Below, piece by piece: positions 1 through 4,834 of a DNA stretch of 6,907 nt. The position numbers and the translations under genes are program-made. The notes under the pieces were generated by a model. The model was not told the origin of the DNA, made no database searches, and saw only the letters and a list, made by a program, of their open reading frames with translations. The DNA is from Verrucomicrobiales bacterium. Its GTDB lineage: Bacteria > Verrucomicrobiota > Verrucomicrobiae > Limisphaerales > UBA9464. Each line of letters opens with the position of its first letter. Positions within the stretch are counted from its first letter, which is position 1. The stretch lies in assembly GCA_005789375.1 (NCBI GenBank), contig SXXZ01000230.1:1-6907 (forward strand), in the 5' to 3' direction.

Positions 1-461
1 AAACCGCCGCCGACCAGGTGTGGATCGCCCGGTACAGTTTGATGCGCCTCTGCGAAAAGTACGGCATTGAAATCAACTGGCATTGCAAGCCCCTCGGCAA
101 AGACGTGGATTGGAACGGTTCGGGCATGCATGCCAATTTCTCGACGACCTACATGCGCGAGACGGGTGGACAGCCTTACTTCGAGTCCCTCATGGCGGCG
201 TTCGACAAGTACAAGAACGAGCACATCGCCGTGTACGGACCGGACAACCATTTGCGTCTGACGGGGTTGCACGAGACCCAATCGATCGACAAGTTCAGCT
301 ACGGAGTGGCCAACCGCGGCGCGTCGGTCCGTGTCCCCCACAGCTTCGTGAACAACGGCTACAAGGGGTCTATTGAAGATCGCCGCCCGAACTCCCAGGG
401 CGACCCGTACGCAATCGCCAGCCGCATCCTTCAAACGATCGCAACGGTCCCCACGCCGTGA
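1..461 (+). CDS. Glutamine synthetase, type II (GSII, eukaryote-like), C-terminal part
   Basis: This is the 3' end of a glutamine synthetase gene; the reading frame is already open at base 3 and ends with TGA at 459-461. The enzyme makes glutamine from glutamate, ammonia and ATP in the cytoplasm. About 152 residues are visible, a little under half of a GSII subunit. The motifs are those of the GSII family, not of the longer GSI: DWNGSGMHANFST (ATP/glutamate site with its His), RLTGLHET (Glu codon at 273-275, matching the catalytic Glu of human GS), GVANRGASVRVP and EDRRPNSQGDPY (Glu codon at 375-377 followed by catalytic Arg). The ending after the EDRRP block is of normal length, so the gene is cut only by the window edge and not damaged. 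A strong terminator follows 41 bp later, so nothing downstream is in its operon. No regulatory region is visible because the 5' end is missing. Confidence 0.95.
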   Translation, partial: TAADQVWIARYSLMRLCEKYGIEINWHCKPLGKDVDWNGSGMHANFSTTYMRETGGQPYFESLMAAFDKYKNEHIAVYGPDNHLRLTGLHETQSIDKFSYGVANRGASVRVPHSFVNNGYKGSIEDRRPNSQGDPYAIASRILQTIATVPTP

Positions 462-501
462 CCGACCAGGGCGTCTGAGCGCCTCCTGAAATGACGTTCA
501 C

Positions 502-528
502 AAACCCGGGCGATTGCCCGGGTTTTTT
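502..528 (+). terminator. Intrinsic terminator after glutamine synthetase
   Basis: A perfect 10-bp stem (502-511 with 516-525) closes on a four-base loop, GATT, and runs into six T residues at 523-528. The stem core is CCCGGGC. It separates the glutamine synthetase transcript from the pseudopilin promoter downstream. Confidence 0.9.
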
Positions 529-693
529 CTTTCCGAGAACCTCCTCAGAAAAAATACAACGGAAAAAAACTCAGCTTGGGCGTCAAGATCACGCAGTTCA
601 CGCAACGGCATCCTGCTAAAATCAGCGAAAGACCAATGAAAACCCTGTTTTAGAGAGATGGCATCTTCATAGCTTGAAACGGGACAAAAGGCG
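529..693. other. Gene-free stretch between the terminator and the pseudopilin promoter
   Basis: No coding region is supported here. The stretch is richer in A/T than its surroundings, with A-tracts near 549-554 and 563-569 that could bend the DNA. A modest stem-loop can be drawn at 643-683: CCC and GTTT at 643-650 pair with AAAC and GGG at 677-683 around one bulged T, with a small inner hairpin AGAT-GGC-ATCT at 656-666. It lies after the glutamine synthetase terminator and before the next promoter, so it is not expected in either mRNA. I see no RNA family signature in it. Confidence 0.35.
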
Positions 694-721
694 TTGACAC
701 TCTAGGTTGACTGCCTACAGT
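694..721 (+). promoter_or_regulatory. Sigma70-like promoter of the first pseudopilin gene
   Basis: A perfect -35 box TTGACA (694-699) is followed after 16 bp by TACAGT (716-721), a 4-of-6 match to the -10 consensus. Transcription would start near 728, giving an untranslated leader of about 33 bases. The leader holds the near-palindrome TTAAG-CC-CTTAA (731-742). No purine-rich ribosome binding site is seen; the start codon is preceded by AAATCCT. The -35 context GTTGACAC recurs at 2919-2926. Confidence 0.65.
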
Positions 722-760
722 CGCCCCACCTTAAGCCCTTAACTTCACAAACTAAATCCT

Positions 761-1522
761 ATGAATCGTCTCCGCAAACAACGTCTCGGCGCTTTCACGC
801 TGATCGAGTTGCTCGTCGTTATCGCCATCATCGCGATTCTGGCCGGCATGCTCCTGCCTGCTCTGGCCAAGGCCAAGTCTCGCGCCAACCGCATCTCCTG
901 CGTCAACAACCTGAAGAACATCGGTTTGGCCTTCCGCACCTTCGCGGTGGACTTCGGTGGCGCCTACCCCTGGCAGGTTTCTCCTGATCAGGGCGGTGTC
1001 TCGCTCGTCGCCGCCTCCGTGGCCGGCACCATAGCCACCGGTATCTCGAACAACGTCACCGCCGCCTTCGCGGCCGTGTCGAACGAGTTGAGCACCCCGA
1101 AGATCGTCTGGTGCCCGTCCGACGGCAGCCGCTTCACCGCCTCCAACACCTGGGTGGGTGTGCAGCGCTTGGCTCTCGCCAACAACCAGAAGGTTCCGAG
1201 CTACTTCCTCGGCACCACCGCCACTGAAGAGCAGCCCCAGAGCATCTTGGGCGGCGACCGCAACGTGACCAACGGCTCGACCGAGGCTCTGCTGGCTGGC
1301 AAGCACGTCATCTTCGCGAACCCCGACGCCAATGGAGCCATCGCCGTCGCGACCCTGAACAAGATCGGCTACACCAGCTCGATCCACCAGAACGCCGGCA
1401 ACATCCTCTTGGGTGACGGCTCCGTGCAGCAGGTTTCCTCGGGCCGCTTCCGCGATCAGATCCGCGACTCTGCTGCCGCCTCCGGCGCGCAGAACTTCAT
1501 CTTCCCGGCTGCTGGCAACTAA
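761..1522 (+). CDS. Type II secretion/type IV pilus-like pseudopilin with H-X9-DG motif
   Basis: A 253-residue protein with a class III (prepilin) signal. A short basic leader of about 11 residues (Arg and Lys) is followed by [18 protein letters not shown] at 11-28; Phe12 is the expected +1 residue and Glu16 the invariant +5 Glu. The hydrophobic helix would anchor the protein in the inner membrane until a prepilin peptidase processes it and it enters a pseudopilus. The -1 residue is Ala11, with Gly10 at -2, instead of the usual Gly at -1. The segment [13 protein letters not shown] after the helix and the block H209-X9-D219-G220 near the C terminus fit the large pseudopilin-like families abundant in Verrucomicrobiota, Lentisphaerota and Planctomycetota. 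The gene stands alone between its own promoter and terminator, and Lys codons are almost all AAG, consistent with high expression (inference). No secretion ATPase or other pilus gene is nearby, so the machine it joins is unknown. The ATG at 761 is the only start placing the signal correctly. Confidence 0.9.
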   Translation: MNRLRKQRLGAFTLIELLVVIAIIAILAGMLLPALAKAKSRANRISCVNNLKNIGLAFRTFAVDFGGAYPWQVSPDQGGVSLVAASVAGTIATGISNNVTAAFAAVSNELSTPKIVWCPSDGSRFTASNTWVGVQRLALANNQKVPSYFLGTTATEEQPQSILGGDRNVTNGSTEALLAGKHVIFANPDANGAIAVATLNKIGYTSSIHQNAGNILLGDGSVQQVSSGRFRDQIRDSAAASGAQNFIFPAAGN

Positions 1523-1562
1523 GTTGCACGCATCGGATTTGGCCCTCCTGGGCTGAATACAC

Positions 1563-1596
1563 AAAAGGCACCCCCAACGGGGTGCCTTTTTGTTTT
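1563..1596 (+). terminator. Intrinsic terminator after the first pseudopilin gene
   Basis: A perfect 12-bp stem (1563-1574 with 1579-1590, core GGCACCCC/GGGGTGCC) closes on the loop CAAC and continues into TTTTTGTTTT. The left arm starts with AAAA, so the hairpin could also stop minus-strand transcription coming from the epimerase/decarboxylase gene, which has no other clear terminator. Confidence 0.9.
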
Positions 1597-1640
1597 GCCA
1601 CTCTAGTTTTCTCGGTCGGGTTCCCGAGGAGGTGCCTAGT

Positions 1641-1700
1641 GAGACCTGGTGAGACCTGGTGAGACCTGGTGAGACCTGGTGAGACCTGGTAAGACCCTGC
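1641..1700. repeat. Tandem array of the 10-bp unit GAGACCTGGT (five perfect copies)
   Basis: Five identical, directly abutting copies of GAGACCTGGT occupy 1641-1690. A decayed sixth copy, AAGACCCTGC, follows at 1691-1700, and a weak match (GGTGCCTAGT, 6 of 10) precedes at 1631-1640. Each unit contains ACCTGGT, an odd palindrome, so the array presents the same small dyad once per helical turn. The array lies between two genes, about 45 bp past a terminator. It has no unique spacers, so it is not a CRISPR. It may be a length-variable minisatellite or a protein-binding array; the sequence does not decide. Confidence 0.9.
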
Positions 1701-1880
1701 AAGTAATGCGATGAGTACCCTCCGATCGGCCCGCAATTTCTCAGCGAGAAATCGACCGCTGGGGCGAGTTGTTCAAAGCCAGGCTTACGAAAGCTCCTAG
1801 AGCTCACTCCGGAACCTCACCGACTGGCTCGAGTCGAACAGACCGTCGCCCACGGGCCTCCCCACTGAAATAGTTCCGGC
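1701..1880. other. Gene-free stretch with clustered short inverted repeats
   Basis: No convincing coding region is present. Several perfect short inverted repeats follow each other: ATTTCTC/GAGAAAT (1736-1742 with 1746-1752), AAGCC/GGCTT (1776-1786), AGCTC/GAGCT (1792-1804), and an outer pair CCGGAAC/GTTCCGG (1809-1815 with 1873-1879). The outer pair encloses CGACT/AGTCG (1821-1825 with 1832-1836) and GCC/GGC (about 1849-1857). The last set can be drawn as a three-way junction directly beyond the stop codon of the minus-strand gene. No T-run follows on either strand, so it is not a standard terminator. It could be the 3' end structure of that mRNA, a small RNA, or chance. Confidence 0.4.
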
Positions 1881-2879
1881 TTAGGCCCCCGTCAGATCCT
1901 TCAGAATCTCATCCAGCGTCCGCTTGGGGCGGAACCCCGTGAGGCGCTCCAGCAACTTGAGGCTAGGCTTGCGGTGGCGCATGTCCTCAAAACCCGGACC
2001 GAAAACGGTCTCATAGGCAACCAACTCCACCCGGGAGGCCGAACGCGTCACCTGGATCACCCGCTCTGCCAATTCCCGGATTTCCACCGACTGATCATTG
2101 CCCACGTTCACCACCTGCCCCACCGCTTCCGGGGAGTTCATCAAGCGAAGGACCGCCTCGACGGAATCGGCCACATGGCAGAAACAACGGGACTGACGAC
2201 CATCACCATAAACCCGCACCGGGACGCCCGCACGGGCCGAGTCCACAAAGCGCGGAATGACCATGCCATAGGCTCCAGTCTGCCGGGGACCCACCGTGTT
2301 GAAGAACCGCACGATGCGCACAGGCACTCCGCGCTCGCGGTAGTAGGCCATCGCTAAAAACTCATCCATCAGCTTGGAGCAAGCATAACTCCAACGTCCC
2401 AACGTCGATGGGCCGATGAGCAAGTCATCGGTCTCCGAAAACTCCGGCTGGGAGCTCTTTCCATACACCTCGGAGGTCGAGGCCAGCAGCACCGGTGTGC
2501 CACTGTGAGAGGCCGCGGCCAGCACCACCTCAGTCTCGCTAAGATTGGTCTCGATGGTCCGGATGGGCGAACGCATTACCTGTTCCACTCCTACAACGGC
2601 CGCCAGATGCACCACCATCGCGGCGCTGGCCACGAGTGATTCCAAATCGTGGCATTCTGACACCTTGCAGGCGCGGAAACTAAAGAGGGGATTCCGCTCA
2701 GCCAAACTGAGATTGGAGCGAGAACCCGCGGACAAATCGTCCACGACGATCACCTGCTCTCCCGCCTCCAGCAGACGGTCGGTCAAGTGCGATCCGATGA
2801 AGCCCGCGCCACCGGTCACTACGATGGGTTTACCATGCACACAGCCATCATGCCGGGAAGCCGGATGGAAATGAAGCAT
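1881..2879 (-). CDS. Extended SDR, ArnA/UDP-glucuronate decarboxylase-like nucleotide-sugar enzyme
   Basis: A 332-residue NAD-dependent sugar-nucleotide enzyme of the extended short-chain dehydrogenase family, expected in the cytoplasm. The Rossmann motif TGGAGFIGSHL lies at 22-32 (G23, G26, G29) and the acidic end of the second strand is VVDD (45-48). The catalytic block STSEVYG is at 134-140, the active-site pair Y165-x3-K169 sits in RWSYACSK, and HRKPS is at 302-306. RWSY, STSE and HRKPS match the decarboxylase domain of ArnA; E137 and R303 align with ArnA Glu434 and Arg619, used for decarboxylation. This suggests action on UDP-glucuronate to give UDP-xylose or a UDP-4-keto-pentose (inference); a C4-epimerase or dehydratase is the alternative. 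ATG at 2877-2879 has GAGAG 10 bases upstream; a GTG at 2838-2840 would remove a 13-residue extension and begin closer to the Rossmann fold, so the start is uncertain. The gene stands alone, without glycosyltransferase neighbours, and diverges from the gene at 2965. Ends in TAA. Confidence 0.88.
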   Translation of the reverse strand: MLHFHPASRHDGCVHGKPIVVTGGAGFIGSHLTDRLLEAGEQVIVVDDLSAGSRSNLSLAERNPLFSFRACKVSECHDLESLVASAAMVVHLAAVVGVEQVMRSPIRTIETNLSETEVVLAAASHSGTPVLLASTSEVYGKSSQPEFSETDDLLIGPSTLGRWSYACSKLMDEFLAMAYYRERGVPVRIVRFFNTVGPRQTGAYGMVIPRFVDSARAGVPVRVYGDGRQSRCFCHVADSVEAVLRLMNSPEAVGQVVNVGNDQSVEIRELAERVIQVTRSASRVELVAYETVFGPGFEDMRHRKPSLKLLERLTGFRPKRTLDEILKDLTGA

Positions 2880-2889
2880 TCAAGACACG

Positions 2890-2956
2890 CTCTCAAATGC
2901 ATATGGCGGGACAATCCCGTTGACACCCCGAAACTCGATTCCTAACGTTTTGAGAG
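2890..2956. promoter_or_regulatory. Divergent control region with 8-bp inverted repeat CTCTCAAA/TTTGAGAG
   Basis: The 85 bp between the two divergent start codons contain a perfect inverted repeat: CTCTCAAA at 2890-2897 and TTTGAGAG at 2949-2956. Read toward each gene, both arms present GAGAG upstream of the ATG (10 bases for the minus gene, 8 for the plus gene), so they may be mirror-image ribosome binding sites, a shared operator, or both. A smaller dyad, CGGGA-CAA-TCCCG (2907-2919), abuts the plus-strand -35 box. I could not find a convincing promoter for the minus gene here. Confidence 0.4.
2920..2948 (+). promoter_or_regulatory. Probable sigma70-like promoter of the Ala/Pro-rich protein and thioredoxin genes
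   Basis: A perfect -35 TTGACA (2920-2925) is followed after 17 bp by TAACGT (2943-2948), a weak 3-of-6 match to the -10 box. The surrounding GTTGACAC is identical to the first pseudopilin promoter. If this -10 is right, the leader is only about 10 bases long and the GAGAG before the ATG lies at the very 5' end of the message. Confidence 0.5.
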
Positions 2957-2964
2957 AAAATCCT

Positions 2965-3396
2965 ATGTCCGAAACCACGCCTCCGGTCAATCCGCCCGCC
3001 GCTGCCGAACCCCAGATTCCGGCCGAGGCGTCCGCCCAGAAGAAGCAGACAGTACGCATCAGCCTTCCGCCCAAGCCCGCGGGTGGTCCTTCGATCCGCG
3101 TGCCTTCTGCTGCAGCGGCTCCTGCCCCGGTTTCCGCAGCACCCGCCGCCGCTCCGGCCGCGCCCGCACCAGCAGCATCTGTGGCGGCAGCCTCAATGTC
3201 TTCGCACGCCACCAAAGCCGCCGCGCCCGCAGCACCCGTTGCCGCAGCCGCCGCTCCGGTCGCTAAACCGGCTGCCTCGGCCAGCCGTCCGGCTGCCAAG
3301 CCAGCCAGCATCAGTGGCCTCGACATGGGATTGGCCTTCGCGGCGATGGCCCTCGGCATCGCCGCCGTCGCCGCGCAATTCGTCGTTGCGAACTAA
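2965..3396 (+). CDS. Ala/Pro-rich protein with C-terminal membrane anchor, uncharacterised
   Basis: A 143-residue protein with three parts. Residues 1-47 are Pro-rich and polar and contain KKQTVRISLPPKP (26-38), then PSIRVP (42-47). Residues 48-115 are an almost uninterrupted Ala/Pro linker with a few Lys and Arg, likely extended and disordered. Residues 120-142 form a hydrophobic helix ending one residue from the C terminus, so the protein should be tail-anchored with the N-terminal part probably in the cytoplasm (inference). There is no signal peptide. I recall similar small proteins with a TVRI(S/T)LPPKP-type motif from other Verrucomicrobia, but know of no function. The ATG at 2965 is preferred over an in-frame upstream TTG at 2920, because that TTG lies in the -35 box. 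Thioredoxin follows 26 bp later with no clear promoter of its own, suggesting co-transcription. The linker DNA is an imperfect GCC/GCA/CCG repeat that could slip in replication. Confidence 0.8.
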   Translation: MSETTPPVNPPAAAEPQIPAEASAQKKQTVRISLPPKPAGGPSIRVPSAAAAPAPVSAAPAAAPAAPAPAASVAAASMSSHATKAAAPAAPVAAAAAPVAKPAASASRPAAKPASISGLDMGLAFAAMALGIAAVAAQFVVAN

Positions 3397-3422
3397 GTCT
3401 TTCGGGCTTTCTTTCCAAAACT

Positions 3423-3758
3423 ATGGCTGCTGCCAACATCATCACTGCGACCACCCAGAACTTCCCCGCCGAAATCATCGGCTCCGAACAACCCGTCCTA
3501 GTGGACTTTTGGGCTGAATGGTGCGGCCCTTGCAAAATGCTCGGACCGGTTCTCGACGAGCTAGCCACCGAGTACGCCGGTAAGGCCAAGGTCGCCAAGG
3601 TCAATATTGATGACTACCAGGACCTGGCCGGTCAGTTCGGAATCCGCTCCATCCCAACCTTGCTGATCTTCAAGGGCGGCCAAGTGGTCGAGCAGTCCGT
3701 GGGCCTGAAGTCCAAGAAGGATCTCAAGGCCAGCCTCGACCGAGCCATCGCCGGTTGA
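3423..3758 (+). CDS. trxA: Thioredoxin
   Basis: A 111-residue classical thioredoxin, of normal length for a single-domain cytoplasmic form, with no signal peptide or membrane segment. The redox site is W33-C34-G35-P36-C37-K38 inside VDFWAEWCGPCKM; D28 is the buried Asp that helps activate the second Cys, and P78 in SIPT is the cis-proline beside the active site. It reduces protein disulfides using electrons from thioredoxin reductase. The ATG at 3423 places the usual short N-terminal strand before the core; no Shine-Dalgarno sequence precedes it (CTTTCTTTCCAAAACT). It sits 26 bp after the Ala/Pro-rich anchor protein and ends at a strong terminator, so the two probably share one transcript. 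A weak stem-loop in the gap (AAGTC/GGCTT, 3395-3409, followed by TCTTTCC) might attenuate readthrough, but it is too weak to call. Identification is secure; its physiological partners are not shown. Confidence 0.97.
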   Translation: MAAANIITATTQNFPAEIIGSEQPVLVDFWAEWCGPCKMLGPVLDELATEYAGKAKVAKVNIDDYQDLAGQFGIRSIPTLLIFKGGQVVEQSVGLKSKKDLKASLDRAIAG

Positions 3759-3783
3759 CCCGAACCTCGGTCCAACGTTTTGC

Positions 3784-3815
3784 AAAAACCGCCCGGCGAA
3801 CCCGGGCGGTTTTTT
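3784..3815 (+). terminator. Intrinsic terminator after thioredoxin
   Basis: A perfect 13-bp stem (3784-3796 with 3802-3814, core CCGCCCGG/CCGGGCGG) closes on a five-base loop CGAAC and ends in six T residues (3810-3815). Both arms carry A/T runs, so it could work in both directions. Confidence 0.92.
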
Positions 3816-3974
3816 CTTGGGTTGGGACATGGGCGGCAAGGCCTGGTTGAGTCCGTTTTCAAAACCCCTCGGGTCTGGGATGCGTCCCGAATGAGTGATC
3901 GTTTCTTTGAACTCCCAAAACCCAGGTTGTCAGGAAACGGACGGATCAATCGTTATCTTCTTTGAGGCCTAGTT
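3816..3974 (+). promoter_or_regulatory. Leader region of the second pseudopilin gene with a Shine-Dalgarno site
   Basis: This 159-bp gap lies between the thioredoxin terminator and the second pseudopilin. GAGG at 3964-3967, seven bases before the ATG, is a good ribosome binding site and fixes the start at 3975. A possible -35 element TTGTCA (3927-3932) has no acceptable -10 at normal spacing, so I do not call a promoter, although one must lie here if the terminator is efficient. Confidence 0.5.
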
Positions 3975-4781
3975 ATGACACCCCCCTTTCATCGTGTTCG
4001 CCCCCCATCAGCATTCACTCTGATCGAGTTGTTGGTCGTCATCGCTATCATCGCCATTCTCGCGGCGTTGCTCTTGCCTGCCCTTTCGAAATCCAAATCC
4101 CAAGCACTGAGCGTCCGGTGCCAATCGAATCTTCGGCAGCTCAACCTGGCCCTCTTGGGTTACGCCAATGATCACCGTGACAGCGATCCGCCGCGGCAAG
4201 GGGTTCCTTATTGGACGCAACCCCTTTCCCCTTACTACGGAGACACTGAGAGCGTTTTGAAGTGCCCAGCAGATTCCCGCACGCCGACCAAGATTTCTTG
4301 GCCACCCACCCTACCGCCGCCTCTTTCAAAACAACTCCCCTTCGACATAGACGGTTCCCACCGAAGCTATCTCGCCAATGGCTGGAATGATTATTTCAAG
4401 GAAACCCTCTCGCCCGAGGCGCTGGCACGCTTCCAAGTCATTTTGGACATCACTCCAACCCAATTCTCTTGGGAATACTCCGTTCCACTGAGCGCCATTC
4501 CCAACCCCTCTGAGACCATTACGTTCGGCGAGAAGAAATCGGCTTCCCCCCAAGCGTACATGGATTTCCTCCAAGGCCGAGGTGGCGGCGACGACATCAA
4601 CGAGGTCGAACACGGTCGTCATGGACAAAGTGGAAACCGATCCGGGCGATCCAACTTCGCCTTCGTCGACGGCAGCGTCCGCTCGTTGGGTTACGGTCAA
4701 TCGATCACGCCAGTCAACCTTTGGACCACCACCGCCGGCTTCCGGAGTATGCCGCCGGTCCCACCCGATCGGATTAAATAG
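3975..4781 (+). CDS. Type II secretion/type IV pilus-like pseudopilin, second copy
   Basis: A 268-residue prepilin-like protein. The leader [12 protein letters not shown] is followed by [18 protein letters not shown] at 13-30, identical over these 18 residues to the first pseudopilin; Phe14 is +1 and Glu18 is +5, again with Ala at -1, and Ser at -2. [19 protein letters not shown] after the helix and VLKCPAD further on are typical of the large pseudopilin-like families of PVC bacteria. Apart from the N-terminal helix and the C-terminal block the body is unlike the first copy: Pro-rich around 101-120 and with a distinctive [10 protein letters not shown] segment. Near the C terminus RHG precedes [14 protein letters not shown], but His216 lies 15 residues before Asp232-Gly233 instead of nine. 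The protein should be membrane-inserted with its C-terminal domain outside the cytoplasm. The next gene begins 53 bp after its TAG stop with no terminator between, so they are probably co-transcribed. The substrate or structure it serves is unknown. Confidence 0.9.
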   Translation: MTPPFHRVRPPSAFTLIELLVVIAIIAILAALLLPALSKSKSQALSVRCQSNLRQLNLALLGYANDHRDSDPPRQGVPYWTQPLSPYYGDTESVLKCPADSRTPTKISWPPTLPPPLSKQLPFDIDGSHRSYLANGWNDYFKETLSPEALARFQVILDITPTQFSWEYSVPLSAIPNPSETITFGEKKSASPQAYMDFLQGRGGGDDINEVEHGRHGQSGNRSGRSNFAFVDGSVRSLGYGQSITPVNLWTTTAGFRSMPPVPPDRIK

Positions 4782-4834
4782 CCGATGGCAGGCACTGAGC
4801 CAACCGGCCCACCGCAATCCTCAGGTTTTTAACG

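Noticed and set aside
636..653. Five-codon leader peptide ATG AAA ACC CTG TTT TAG
   Set aside because: It lies upstream of the -35 box of the next gene and downstream of the previous terminator, so it is unlikely to be transcribed with either gene, and it has no ribosome binding site.
643..683. GTTTTAGAG followed by a hairpin, superficially like a Cas9 guide/tracrRNA repeat
   Set aside because: Only about nine bases resemble that repeat, the pairing pattern differs, and there is no cas gene or array in the window.
1641..1700. CRISPR array
   Set aside because: The 10-bp units abut directly, with no spacers, no 25-40 bp repeat and no cas genes nearby.
752..1807. A long minus-strand open frame (351 codons) opposite the first pseudopilin, with a repeating SPGLTRSHQ-like peptide
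   Set aside because: It is the antisense of a well-supported pseudopilin gene, and the peptide repeat is only the translation of the 10-bp DNA array. It also crosses the terminator, and its composition is Gly/Arg/Ala-rich as expected for the antisense of GC-rich coding DNA.
3083..3517. Pro/Arg/Leu-rich plus-strand open frame overlapping the Ala/Pro-rich gene and the thioredoxin start
   Set aside because: It is a frame-shifted reading of GCC/CCG-repetitive DNA; the overlapping thioredoxin and anchor-protein frames have real motifs and this one has none.
3780..3965. Plus-strand open frame of 61 codons after thioredoxin
   Set aside because: It starts within the terminator hairpin, and its peptide is partly the translation of that hairpin; it has no ribosome binding site or known motif.
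4326..4817. Minus-strand open frame of 163 codons opposite the second pseudopilin
   Set aside because: It is antisense to a gene with clear prepilin motifs and a good ribosome binding site, and contains no recognisable domain.
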